Under the pieces are notes generated by a model, which searched no databases, was not told the DNA's origin, and saw nothing but the letters and a program-made list of their open reading frames with translations. The position numbers and the translations under genes were made by a program. Source: Stappia indica (lineage in GTDB: Bacteria > Pseudomonadota > Alphaproteobacteria > Rhizobiales > Stappiaceae). From it: a DNA stretch of 64,000 nucleotides. This document shows positions 26,854-37,811 of the stretch, piece after piece; the first letter of the stretch is position 1, and each line of letters begins with the position of its first letter. Location of the stretch: the NCBI RefSeq assembly GCF_001696535.1, contig NZ_MBQE01000004.1:558001-622000 (forward strand), written 5' to 3'.

Positions 26854-27042
26854 ACCTGACTCCTGCCGTGGTCCTTCGGAGCTCGCTGCTTGCGGGCAGA
26901 AGGGCCTTTCAATGAAGACCTTAGTCAAAACCTGCAATAGTGTTAGCCTGAAAGCGGATGCTTTCGGAAGCGCGAATCCTCCTTACGCGTATGGAGAAAT
27001 ACGGATAGGTTGGCCTTACCTCAGGATTGCGGAGTGGTAGCA

Positions 27043-28236
<1,194 letters not shown>

Positions 28237-28358
28237 TCGGGCAGCCTCTCGTGCCCGGGGGCTTTTCCTTTGCCGGGAGGGCCCCATCTGCCAGCCTGTC
28301 GCTGCCCGTCCCTGCGGGCGGCGACGATTCCGTTCGCGCGACCCATGGAAGCGAAGAC

Positions 28359-29357
28359 ATGACCCTGTTCGCCCTGCGGCTTGCCGCCACCCTCGCGCTC
28401 GTCCCGCTTGCGGGCCTCCCGGCCACGGGCGCGGAAGCCACCGGCGCGCCGGCGGGCGGCTTCACTCTCACGGACGGCGCGGATCATCCGCTGTCGGGGC
28501 GCGTCTGGTCGGTCGCACGGTCCGCCTTCGTGCCGCCGGCGGAGGTGGAAACGGCGGTCGCCGGCGCGCGTTTCGTGCTGCTCGGCGAGATCCACGACAA
28601 CCCGGACCATCACGCGTTGCAGGCGCAGCTGCTGGCGGCGGCGGCCGGGGAGGGCGCGCGCAAGCCCGCCGTGGTGCTGGAGATGCTGCCGCGCGACCGG
28701 CAGGGCGATGTCGATGCCTATCTCGCCAGCGGCAAGGGTACGGCGGAGGGTTTCGGCGAGGCGCTTGGCTGGGCGGAAAGCGGCTGGCCGGACTATGCGA
28801 TCTACCGGCCGGTGATCGAGGTCGCGGTCGCGCGGGGCTTGCCGGTCGTTGCCGGCGATACGCCGCGCGAGGAGCGCCGCAGGATCGCCGCGGAAGGGAT
28901 GTCGGTGCTCGGCGCGGACGAGGTGGCGGCGCTGCGGCTTTCCGAGCCCTTGGGCGAGGCGGCGGACGGTGTCATGCTCGACACGCTGTTCGACGGCCAT
29001 TGCGGGATGATGCCGCGCGAGGCGCTGACCCCGCTCGTTGCCGTCCAGCGGCTGCGCGATGCAAGGCTCGCCGATGCGATGATCTCGGCCGGAGGCGACG
29101 GGGCCGTGCTGATCGCCGGCAGCGGCCATGTCCGCAAGGATCTCGGCGTGCCGCGCTATCTCGCATGGCGCGCGCCGGACGCGGAGGCCGTTGCCGTCGG
29201 CTTCGTCGAGGTGAGGGAAGGCGAGAGCGACCCGGCGCTTTACGCCGGCGGGGCGGCGGACGTGCCGCCGCCTTACGACTATCTCTGGTTCACGCCCCGC
29301 AAGGATCGCGGGGATCCTTGCGAGGGGCTGAAGGAGCGGTTCGGCGGCAAGAAGTAA
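28359..29357 (+). CDS. ChaN-family haem-binding periplasmic protein
   Basis: 332 residues with a signal peptide (MTLFALRLAATLALVPLAG, cut near ATGAEA). The ChaN/DUF399 motif RFVLLGEIHDNPDHHALQ and later GHCGMMP and GSGHVRKDLG are visible. ChaN from Campylobacter binds haem between two copies and is thought to help iron uptake. No lipobox cysteine is seen, so it is probably soluble. It stands alone after the thiolase gene. Confidence 0.78.
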   Translation: MTLFALRLAATLALVPLAGLPATGAEATGAPAGGFTLTDGADHPLSGRVWSVARSAFVPPAEVETAVAGARFVLLGEIHDNPDHHALQAQLLAAAAGEGARKPAVVLEMLPRDRQGDVDAYLASGKGTAEGFGEALGWAESGWPDYAIYRPVIEVAVARGLPVVAGDTPREERRRIAAEGMSVLGADEVAALRLSEPLGEAADGVMLDTLFDGHCGMMPREALTPLVAVQRLRDARLADAMISAGGDGAVLIAGSGHVRKDLGVPRYLAWRAPDAEAVAVGFVEVREGESDPALYAGGAADVPPPYDYLWFTPRKDRGDPCEGLKERFGGKK

Positions 29358-29375
29358 CGGCCGCAGGCGAACGGC

Positions 29376-29687
29376 TCAGGGGGCGGGGGCCGATGCGGCT
29401 CCGCTGGCGACCTTGGCGTCGTAGCACTGGCGAACCGCTTCCTTTTCCGCATCGGTCATTTCGCGCTCGCCGAGCGCAAAGCTGTCGAAGCTGAAGGGAG
29501 CGGCAACGCCGTTGGTGACGCTCACTCTCTGCCGGATCGTGGAGAAGCCCTCCAGCTTCGCCTCCTTGGTGCAGTCCGAGAAGATGAAAAACTCCGGAGG
29601 AGGCCCCTGCCGCTTGGGTGCGGAGCCGCAGGCGGCAAGCAGGGAGGTCGAGGCAATGACGAGGGCAAGCGCAGTCAATCGGTGCAT
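29376..29687 (-). CDS. Small hypothetical lipoprotein
   Basis: 103 residues. Signal peptide MHRLTALALVIASTSLLAAC with a lipobox LLAAC and Cys20, then a mature domain of about 80 residues with two cysteines (SDCTKEAK and VRQCYDAK). Family not recognised. The start at 29687 is set by the signal peptide. It lies downstream of the antiporter gene on the same strand, 135 bases away. Confidence 0.7.
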   Translation of the reverse strand: MHRLTALALVIASTSLLAACGSAPKRQGPPPEFFIFSDCTKEAKLEGFSTIRQRVSVTNGVAAPFSFDSFALGEREMTDAEKEAVRQCYDAKVASGAASAPAP

Positions 29688-29822
29688 GCTGAATGGTCCA
29701 TGACATGAAATGAAAGACATTGTGACGGCCGCACCATAGGCGAGCATCGCCAGAAGGTCTTCCCCCTCAGGTCATGTTTTTCGCATGTCGTCTTTTTCAG
29801 TTGTAGCCTGGCGGCGGCGAGA

Positions 29823-31937
29823 TCAGCGGGTCTCGTCGTGGCCTGCCGCGGCAAGACGCGGCGCATCGCCCGGCTCGTCGTCCCGGTCCTCGCGCTGGCG
29901 TTCGGACGGAGCTTCGTCCTCCTCGTCGTCCTGCCGGGCGGAGGCGGTTGCCGGCCGCCTGACCGCAGGGCCTGCCGCCGGAGCGGGGGTGGACGTGTCC
30001 CGGGCGGGCGCCTGTTCGCCGCCGGCCGGCTGCTGCAGATCGTCCGAGGCGGGCTCGCTCGAGGTCTCCGAAACGTCCTTGCGGTCGTAGGAGCTCTTGC
30101 GCCGTGCCATCACCTTGGCGCGGGCCCGGTTGCGGCGGATGCGCCCCGCCATGCGGCGGGCGACCTTGGAAAAGTCCTCGCGCGAGAAGAAGAAGGGCAG
30201 GGTCGGTTCCGCCGGCTCGACATGTTCGACGGCAAGGCCAACGGCGGTGATCACGTGGTCGTCGTCGATGGCGCGAACCACCAGGTCGATATCGCCATAG
30301 GCGACGCGGTCGGTCGGCTCCACGTCGTCGCCCAGTTCGCGGGTCATGAAGGCGCGCAAGGTCAGGTCCGCGTCGGCCTTGTTGACATGGAAGCCGTAGA
30401 GCGCGCCGAGCTCGGCCAGCCGGGTCTCCGGATCGAGATCGAAGTCGCCGAACAGGGCCGGGTCGTTCTCTTCCTGCGTGGCGGCGGCGAACAGCGTGTC
30501 GAGCACCGGCACCTGGCGCGGGCTGGCCAGGATGTAGAGCCGGTCGCCGGGCTGCGGCTTGCCGGCCTTCTGCAGGCGGATGTTGCGGCCATCGCGCAGG
30601 ATCACCACCGGCCGCGCCCAGCGGGGGATGCGCTCGCCCCGGGCGACCGGGCTCGCCGGATGCACGGTGTAGCCGACCAGCTCGTGATCCTGCCCGCCGG
30701 GCAGCTCCAGCTCTATACGGTCGACCGGCCCCATGCGCGCGGGCACGGTCAGCTTCAGCCAGCGCGCCATCGGACGGATCGTCCAGCCCTGCAACACCAG
30801 CGAGGTCAGCACGATCAGGAAGGTGACGTTGAAGATCTCCTGTGCGTTCGGCAGGCCGGAAATCAGCGGCAGGATCGCGAGCAGGATCGACACGGCGCCG
30901 CGCAGGCCGACCCAGGACACGAAGGCGATCTCGCTGCGGGAGAAGCCGAAGGGCATCAGGCAGAGCCAGACCGCGAAGGGGCGGGCGAGGAAGATCAGCA
31001 CGGCGGCAAGGCCGAAGCCCTGCAGCGCCACGTCGCCGAACTGCGAGGGGGACGCCAGCAGGCCGAGCGTGACGAACATGCCGATCTGGCTGAGCCAGGT
31101 GGTGCCGCCCTGGAACTTCTTGAGCGAGGGCTGCTGGCGCATGCGGACATTGCCGCACAGGATGCCGGCGACATAGACCGCCAGAAAGCCGCTGCCGCCG
31201 ACCAGGGTGGTCACGGTCATCAGGACCAGCGCCAGCGCCAGCACCAGAATGGGATAGAGCGCGGCCTCGAGCTTGATGCGATTGACGATCTGGACGATGG
31301 CGTAGCCGCCGGCCAGTCCCCCGAGCAGGCCGAGGCCCATCTGCCGGACGAACTCCAGGATCAGTTCGGCGCCGGCCGCCGCATCCGCTTCCATCGAGCC
31401 GGCGGTGATCATGCCGATCAGCGTCACCGTGAGGAAGATGGCCATGGGGTCGTTCGAGCCGGATTCGACTTCCAGCGTCGCGGAGATCATTTCGCGCAGG
31501 TTCACCCCGCCGACCCGCAGCAGGAAGAACACCGCGGCCGCGTCGGTCGAGCCGACGATGGCGCCGAGCAGCAGGCCGTCGGTCCATGCCCAGCCGAACA
31601 GGTAATGCGCCGCTGCGCCGACGACGCCCGCGGTCAGCACGACGCCCAATGTCGCCAGCGCCACGGCAGGCGCGGCCGCCAGGCGGAACGTCGCCAGCCG
31701 GGTGCGGAAACCACTGTCGAACAGGATGAAGGTGAGGGCGATGGAGCCGATGAAATAGGCGGCCCGGGTGTCGGAGAAGGCGATGCCGCCCGGGCCGTCC
31801 TCGCCGGCGGCAAGGCCGACCAGCAAGAAGACCAGCAGCAACGGCGCGCCGACGCGGAAGCTCACCAGCGACGTGAACACCGAGAGGGCGACAAGCCCGG
31901 CGGCGATCAGGATCAGCAGGTTGAGCGTCTCGAACAT
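29823..31937 (-). CDS. nhaP2: K+/H+ antiporter, NhaP2/CvrA type
   Basis: 704 residues. About 12 to 13 membrane helices of the CPA1 exchanger fold, with the ion-site region GAIVGSTDAAAVFFLL and EVESGSNDPMAIFLT. A TrkA-C/RCK-like and CorC-like regulatory region follows (about 400-600). The last 100 residues are a charged, low-complexity tail (EEDEAPSERQREDRDDEPGD), longer than in the E. coli protein. It exports K+ in exchange for protons at the inner membrane. Ion choice is inferred from the NhaP2 layout. Confidence 0.87.
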   Translation of the reverse strand: MFETLNLLILIAAGLVALSVFTSLVSFRVGAPLLLVFLLVGLAAGEDGPGGIAFSDTRAAYFIGSIALTFILFDSGFRTRLATFRLAAAPAVALATLGVVLTAGVVGAAAHYLFGWAWTDGLLLGAIVGSTDAAAVFFLLRVGGVNLREMISATLEVESGSNDPMAIFLTVTLIGMITAGSMEADAAAGAELILEFVRQMGLGLLGGLAGGYAIVQIVNRIKLEAALYPILVLALALVLMTVTTLVGGSGFLAVYVAGILCGNVRMRQQPSLKKFQGGTTWLSQIGMFVTLGLLASPSQFGDVALQGFGLAAVLIFLARPFAVWLCLMPFGFSRSEIAFVSWVGLRGAVSILLAILPLISGLPNAQEIFNVTFLIVLTSLVLQGWTIRPMARWLKLTVPARMGPVDRIELELPGGQDHELVGYTVHPASPVARGERIPRWARPVVILRDGRNIRLQKAGKPQPGDRLYILASPRQVPVLDTLFAAATQEENDPALFGDFDLDPETRLAELGALYGFHVNKADADLTLRAFMTRELGDDVEPTDRVAYGDIDLVVRAIDDDHVITAVGLAVEHVEPAEPTLPFFFSREDFSKVARRMAGRIRRNRARAKVMARRKSSYDRKDVSETSSEPASDDLQQPAGGEQAPARDTSTPAPAAGPAVRRPATASARQDDEEDEAPSERQREDRDDEPGDAPRLAAAGHDETR

Positions 31938-32055
31938 GGGCGGGCATTCTCCGGGCGCGGTGCGAGTGCGCCGTGTCTGGACCGTGATGACCTCTCGGTT
32001 ATCGGCAAATCGCGCCCGAAGCAGGGCGTCACATGGGTATTGTATTGATATGAGT

Positions 32056-32095
32056 TAAAAAAATGGCGGTGCCAGGCACCGCCATGCGATTTTTC
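32056..32095 (-). terminator. Rho-independent terminator of the saccharopine-dehydrogenase-like gene
   Basis: Read on the minus strand: arms ATGGCGGTGCC and GGCACCGCCAT with a one-base centre, followed by seven Ts. On the plus strand it is flanked by TTTTT as well, so it may act both ways. Confidence 0.85.
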
Positions 32096-32114
32096 TTCTC
32101 GAAAGTCCTTCAGC

Positions 32115-33245
32115 TCACGCCGCGCTGCGTCTCGCCTCTGCCGGCATGGCACCGAGCGCGCCGCTGTCCTGGCCGTAGGCGCGGCCGAAACGGTTGGCGA
32201 GGAAGGCGTGGAGCGGGATCGCCTCCTGCGTGACGAAGCCGCGTGCCGGCAGCGTTCCGTCGCGCAACATGTCCAGTGTTGCGCAGATCCCCGAGGCGGT
32301 TGTGATCTGGATCGCGCTCCAGGTCTCGCCGGCGACATCCTGCGCCGTCACCCGGTACACCGCCGACATCTGCTCGCGCTGGTCGCCGCGCCGGCCGGAG
32401 GCGGTGATGAACACCAGAACCACGTCCTGCCGGGTGATCGGGACGGCGGTTTCCAGAACGTCGCGCATCAGGTCGCGCCGGTCCTTGAGGCCGAGGTCGG
32501 TCAGCAGCAGCCGCATGATGTCGCGGTGGCCGGGATAGCGCACGGTGAGATAGCGCAGGTTGCGCACGCGCCCTTCCAACGTCTCGGCGAGGGACCCGAG
32601 GCCGCCGGACGTGTTGAACGCCTCGTAGTCGATGCCGTCCAGCGAGAAGGTCTCGTAGCCCTCCAGCGGCTGCAACAGCGCCCGCTCACCATCGAGCACC
32701 GCCTCGCAGGGATTGCAGTATTCGTTGATGAGGCCGTCGGTCGACCAGGTGAGATTGTATTTCAGCGCGTTGGTGGGATAGCGGGGCAGGGCGCCGACCC
32801 GCAGGGTCAGGTTCTCCAGCGCGTCGAAGCGGCCGGCAAGATCATGCGCGGCGATGGAGACGAAGCCCGGCGCCAGGCCGCATTGCGGGGCGAAGGCCGT
32901 CTGCGCGCCCTCGGCGAGCGCCTTCACGGCCTTGGTCGAGGCGACGTCCTCGGTCAGGTCGAGATAATGCGCACCGGCGCGCTTGGCCGCGCGCGCAATG
33001 GTCTGGGTGAGGAAGAACGGGGCAGCCGACAGCACCGCGCGCTGCCCGGCAAGCGCCGCGACCAGCGCCTCCTCGTCGGCGACATCGACCTGCGCCACGG
33101 CAATGTCCGGACGCCGTGCGGCGGCAAGCGCGGCCGCATCCCGGTCGGCGATGGTGACGCGGTAGTCGCCGGTGGCGGCGAGCAGGGCTGCGATGGTGCG
33201 GCCGATCTTTCCCGCACCGACGATGAGCACCGGCCAGACAGTCAT
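32115..33245 (-). CDS. Saccharopine dehydrogenase-family protein (lysine 6-dehydrogenase-like)
   Basis: 376 residues. NAD(P) fold motif [17 protein letters not shown] at the start, then [28 protein letters not shown] and [17 protein letters not shown], the pattern of saccharopine-reductase-like enzymes that include lysine 6-dehydrogenase. These oxidise the epsilon-amino group of lysine or related compounds. ATG 33245 follows GAGGAGAG. It is a single gene with its own terminator; the substrate is not certain. Confidence 0.75.
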   Translation of the reverse strand: MTVWPVLIVGAGKIGRTIAALLAATGDYRVTIADRDAAALAAARRPDIAVAQVDVADEEALVAALAGQRAVLSAAPFFLTQTIARAAKRAGAHYLDLTEDVASTKAVKALAEGAQTAFAPQCGLAPGFVSIAAHDLAGRFDALENLTLRVGALPRYPTNALKYNLTWSTDGLINEYCNPCEAVLDGERALLQPLEGYETFSLDGIDYEAFNTSGGLGSLAETLEGRVRNLRYLTVRYPGHRDIMRLLLTDLGLKDRRDLMRDVLETAVPITRQDVVLVFITASGRRGDQREQMSAVYRVTAQDVAGETWSAIQITTASGICATLDMLRDGTLPARGFVTQEAIPLHAFLANRFGRAYGQDSGALGAMPAEARRSAA

Positions 33246-33452
33246 GATGGAACTCTCCTCTGGATGTTGTTTCCATGAGGATATCCCGGACCATGTCCGG
33301 GCATCAGGACACAGTGCGCCGACGGTGGCTCGCTTTCCGGTGAAATGCCGGTCGGTTCGACGAAACGTCGGAACAGGAAAGCGCGGGTCGTGCGGGACGG
33401 GCAGGCTGGCATGGGAACCCGCGAATCTGCTCGGTGAGGGGTTGCCCGTGCT

Positions 33453-33482
33453 TGACCTTCCACCCGCTGGAAGGTGCATCAT
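33453..33482 (+). promoter_or_regulatory. CueR operator/promoter (copper-responsive)
   Basis: TTGACC (33453-33458) as -35, overlapped by the dyad ACCTTCC (33455-33461) and GGAAGGT (33469-33475), leading into a -10-like CATCAT. A long spacer of about 18-19 bases with a central dyad is the hallmark of MerR/CueR promoters. It lies 33 bases before the cueR ATG. Confidence 0.85.
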
Positions 33483-33514
33483 GACTGCAATCGGGATCAA
33501 ATGTCGGACATGCC

Positions 33515-33928
33515 ATGAACATCGGAGAGGCTGCGGCTCTCGCCAACCTGCCGCCCAAGACCATTCGCTATTACGAGGAAATCGAGCTGATCCGCCCGGC
33601 GCGGGCCGGCAACGGCTATCGCGATTATTCGGAGACGGACATCCACCGGCTGCAGTTCCTGCAGCGCGCGCGCAGCCTCGGCTTCACCATCGAGGAATGC
33701 CGCGTGCTGCTGTCGCTCTACGACGACGAGCACCGGGCGAGCGCCGATGTGCGCGCGGTCGCGATCGAGAAGATCGGCGAGGTGGAGCGCAAGATCGCCG
33801 AACTGCGCTCGATGAAGGCAACGCTGACCCGGCTGGTGGACTCCTGCCATGGCGACGCGCGGCCGGACTGCCCGATCCTCGAGGATCTGGCGAGAGGCAG
33901 CGGGCCGTCCTGCGGCGGCCACTCGTGA
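33515..33928 (+). CDS. cueR: CueR, Cu(I)-responsive MerR-family activator
   Basis: 137 residues. N-terminal MerR helix-turn-helix ([21 protein letters not shown]), coiled coil near 80-105 and the metal-binding loop with Cys111 and Cys119 (CHGDARPDC), the two-cysteine spacing of Cu(I)/Ag(I) sensors. A matching operator lies just upstream, so it is autoregulated. Its stop overlaps the GTG of a c-type cytochrome gene (GTGA). No copper ATPase gene is adjacent, which is unusual for this regulator. Confidence 0.93.
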   Translation: MNIGEAAALANLPPKTIRYYEEIELIRPARAGNGYRDYSETDIHRLQFLQRARSLGFTIEECRVLLSLYDDEHRASADVRAVAIEKIGEVERKIAELRSMKATLTRLVDSCHGDARPDCPILEDLARGSGPSCGGHS

Positions 33929-34344
33929 TTTCGCCAAAGGGCCTGCTTCTCGGCGGGGCCGCCCTTGCTGTCGCAGCGCTCGTCGTGGTCCTGCGTCCGC
34001 AGCCCGAACCCGAGCCGCAGCCTGCATCTGCCATGGCGGAGGTGAGCGTGCCGGAGCTGTCGGGTCTTGCCGCCGAGGGCAGAACCGCCTTCGATGCCCT
34101 TTGCGCGAGCTGCCACGGTGAAAACGCGGCCGGACGGCAGGGGATCGCTCCGCCGCTGGTCCATGTCATCTACGAGCCGGGGCACCACGCCGACGGGGCT
34201 TTCCTGCTGGCGGCAACGCGCGGCGTTCGCCAGCACCACTGGACGTTCGGCGACATGCCGCCCGTGCCCGAGGCGAGCCCGCAGGATGTCGCCGCGATCA
34301 TCGCCTATGTGCGGGAGCTGCAGCGCGCCAACGGCATCTTTTGA
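33925..34344 (+). CDS. Membrane-anchored single-haem c-type cytochrome
   Basis: 139 residues from a GTG that overlaps the cueR stop. One N-terminal hydrophobic helix (LLLGGAALAVAALVVVL), a Pro/Glu linker, then a cytochrome c fold with haem site CASCH (Cys60, Cys63, His64) and a likely axial Met in FGDMPPVPE (Met111). It would face the periplasm. Placement in a CueR operon suggests an electron-transfer or copper-related redox job induced by copper. It resembles short cytochromes found beside copper-resistance genes. Confidence 0.85.
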   Translation: MISPKGLLLGGAALAVAALVVVLRPQPEPEPQPASAMAEVSVPELSGLAAEGRTAFDALCASCHGENAAGRQGIAPPLVHVIYEPGHHADGAFLLAATRGVRQHHWTFGDMPPVPEASPQDVAAIIAYVRELQRANGIF

Positions 34345-34357
34345 GCCGGGTCCCGCC

Positions 34358-35066
34358 TCAGACGCCGAGATAGGCCTCGCGCACCCGCTCGTCGGCCAGC
34401 AGCGCTTCGCCCTTGCCCTCCATCGCGATCTCGCCGGTCTCGATGACATAGCCGCGCGTGGCGATGGATAGGGCCGCGAAGGCGTTCTGCTCCACCAGGA
34501 ACACAGTGACGCCATCCTCGCGGTTCAGCCGCTGGATGATCTCGAAGACCTGATCGACCAGCACCGGGGCAAGGCCCATCGACGGCTCGTCGAGCAGCAG
34601 CAGCTTCGGCCGGCTCATCAGGGCGCGGCCGATGGCCAGCATCTGCTGCTGGCCGCCGGACAGGCCGCCGGCCGGGTTCCTGCGCCGCTCCTTCAGCACC
34701 GGGAAGAGATCGTAGACCCGCTCCAGGTCCGAGGCGATCTCCGCGTCCTTGCGCAGATAGGCGCCGAGGCGGAGGTTGTCCTCGATGGCGAGCGGCGCGA
34801 AGATCTGCCGGCCCTCCGGCACCTGGGCGATGCCGGCTGCGACCCGCGCATGCGGGCTGGCGCGCGAGATGTCGCGTCCCTGGAACGACAGGCTGCCGCC
34901 GGTCATCGGCTGGACACCGGAAATGGTGCGCAGCAAGGTGGTCTTGCCGGCGCCGTTGCCGCCGACCAGAGCGACGATCTCGCCGGAGGCGACGCTGAGG
35001 GAGACGCCGTGCAGGGCCTCGATCCGCCCGTAGGAGGACCGCAGCGTTTCGACGCGCAGAAGCGGA

Positions 35067-35080
<14 letters not shown>
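34358..35080 (-). CDS. livF: Branched-chain amino acid-type ABC transporter ATPase (LivF)
   Basis: 240 residues. Walker A GGNGAGKTTLL, signature LSGGQQQMLAIGRAL, Walker B LLLLDEPSMGLAP and switch His absent in the LivF manner (FLVEQN). TTG 35080 is chosen because GGAGG precedes it by six bases; it overlaps the end of livG by 14 bases. A TTG at 35110 without such a site is rejected. Last gene of the paaN-livKHMGF run. Confidence 0.88.
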
Positions 35081-35863
<783 letters not shown>

Positions 35864-35867
<4 letters not shown>

Positions 35868-36817
35868 TTGTTCCGCCTCCCTTGGAAGAACGCGGCGATG
35901 CTCGGCACGATGCCGGCGCGCAGCACGATCATGATCACCATCATGATGAGGCCGAGGATCATGTGTTCGTAGTCGTGGAAGCCGGTCAGCGCCTGCGGCA
36001 GCACGACGAGGATGGCGGCGCCCGCAACCGAGCCGAGGATCGAGCCCATGCCGCCGAGTACGACCATGGTGACGAGCTCGATGGAGTGCAGGAAGTTGGC
36101 CTTGTCCGGCGTCACGAAGCCGTTGACCAGGGCCAGCGTCGAGCCGGCGACCGAGGCGTAGACGGCCGAGATGACGAAGACGGTCAGCTTGGCGCGGGCG
36201 ACGTCGATGCCGGCGACCCGTGCGGCGACCTCGGAATCGTGCAGCGCTCTCAAGGCCCGGCCCGTCGGGCTGGCGACGAGATTGCAGGCGATCCAGGCGC
36301 CGATCACCAGCAGGCCGCCGCTGATCCAGTACCAGGTGTCGGCGCCGCGCACCCGCCAGCCAAAGACGGTGAGGCGCTCGACTGGCATGCCGTCGGGCCC
36401 GCCGGTCAGCCAGGCCTCGTTGGAGATCGTCATGGCGATCAGGATGCCGAAGCCGAGCGTCGCTACGGCGAGGTAGTGGCCCTTGAGCCGCAGGATCGGC
36501 CGGCCGACGAGGAAGGCGATGGCGGCGGTGGCAACGGCACCGGCCAGCACCGCGACCAGCGGATGCAGGCCGACCTGCGGCGGCAGCACCGCGACGGCAT
36601 AGGCGCCGATGCCGAAGAAGCCGGCATGGCCGAGGCTCACCTGGCCGGCATAGCCCATCAGCAGGTTGAGGCCGATGACGGCGAGCGCCGAGATCCACAC
36701 CAGCGCCGCGACGCGGTAGTAGAAGTTGGAGGGCATCGCGAAGGACAGCGCGACGACCAGCAGCGCGATCACCAGCGGAACGGCAAGGCGATGGGAAAGG
36801 AGCTTGCCCATGGTCAC
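35864..36817 (-). CDS. livM: Branched-chain amino acid-type ABC transporter permease (LivM)
   Basis: 317 residues with about nine to ten hydrophobic helices. The LivM signature GLNLLMGYAGQVSLGHAGFFGIGAY is split here as GYAGQVSLGHAGFFGIGA near residues 55-72. The second-half motif RALRALHDSEVAARVAGID contacts the ATPase. It overlaps the livH stop by four bases. Confidence 0.92.
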
Positions 36818-37686
36818 ACGCGCTCCACGCTGGCCTTGCCGAACAGGCCGCCCGGCAGGGCGAAGAGCACGACGAGGATGACGATGAAGGCGATGGCGTC
36901 CTTGTAGGTGGACGAGATGTAGCCGGCGCCGAGCGCTTCCAGCAGGCCGACGGCCAGTCCGCCGACCACCGCGCCGAGCGGATTGCCCATGCCGCCGAGC
37001 ATGGCCGCGGCAAAGCCCTTGAGCGCCAGCAGCATGCCGACGTCGTAGCTGGTCAGGGTGATCGGGGTGACGAGGATGCCGGCAATGGCGCCGATGGCCG
37101 CCGACATGACGAAGGACAAGCCCATCACGAAGGAGGTGTTGATGCCGACGAGACGCGCGGCCAGCCGGTTCGCCGCCGTTGCCAGCACGGCCTTGCCGAT
37201 CAGCGTGCGGTTGAAGAAGGCCCAGAGCAGCACGACGATCACCGCCGCCCCGCCGAGCACCCAGAAGCTCTGGGGCAGGATCGCGGCGCCGCCGAAGCGG
37301 ATCGGCGTGTCGCCGGAAAAGGCGGGAAGCGAGTGGAACTGCTTGTCGAACACCACCTGGGCAAGGCCGCGCAGGAAGATCGAGGCGCCGATGGTGATGA
37401 TGATCAGGGTCACGGGCGAGGCGCCGCGCGCCGGCTCGATGGCCAGCCGGTGCAGCAGCAGCCCGACCATCATCGCGACGAGGATGGCGCCGATCACGGC
37501 CAGCGGCAGCGGCACGCCGGCGGCGGTGGCGAAGACCGTGGTCATGCCGCCGATCATGACGAACTCGCCTTGCGCGAAGTTCACCACGTCGGAGGCGTTG
37601 TAGATGATGGTGAAACCGAGCGCGACCAGCGCGTAGACCGCGCCGACCGTCAGACCGGAAACACAGAATTGCAGCAACTCGGGCAT
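36814..37686 (-). CDS. livH: Branched-chain amino acid-type ABC transporter permease (LivH)
   Basis: 290 residues, about eight helices. Family motifs VYALVALGFTIIYN and VVNFAQGEFVMIGG near the N-terminus and VGMLLALKGFAAAMLGGMGNPLGA near residue 220. Coupled to livM by a four-base overlap. A strong hairpin lies between it and the binding-protein gene upstream. Confidence 0.92.
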   Translation of the reverse strand: MPELLQFCVSGLTVGAVYALVALGFTIIYNASDVVNFAQGEFVMIGGMTTVFATAAGVPLPLAVIGAILVAMMVGLLLHRLAIEPARGASPVTLIIITIGASIFLRGLAQVVFDKQFHSLPAFSGDTPIRFGGAAILPQSFWVLGGAAVIVVLLWAFFNRTLIGKAVLATAANRLAARLVGINTSFVMGLSFVMSAAIGAIAGILVTPITLTSYDVGMLLALKGFAAAMLGGMGNPLGAVVGGLAVGLLEALGAGYISSTYKDAIAFIVILVVLFALPGGLFGKASVERV

Positions 37687-37759
37687 GGGTCCGCCGTCAG
37701 CTTGCCCGCGCCGTCGATGCGGCGGCCGGGCCGGGGGCCTTCGATGTCGTGAGCAGGAG

Positions 37760-37798
37760 CCCCGCCGCGCGCCGGAACTGGCCGGGCGCGCGGCGGGG
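37760..37798 (-). terminator. GC-rich hairpin between the binding-protein gene and livH
   Basis: Arms CCCCGCCGCGCGCC (37760-37773) and GGCGCGCGGCGGGG (37785-37798) are perfect 14-base complements. With no T-run it may be a 3' stabiliser that keeps the binding protein more abundant than the permeases, a common pattern in such operons. Confidence 0.6.
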
Positions 37799-37811
37799 GA
37801 GGGCTTGCGCC

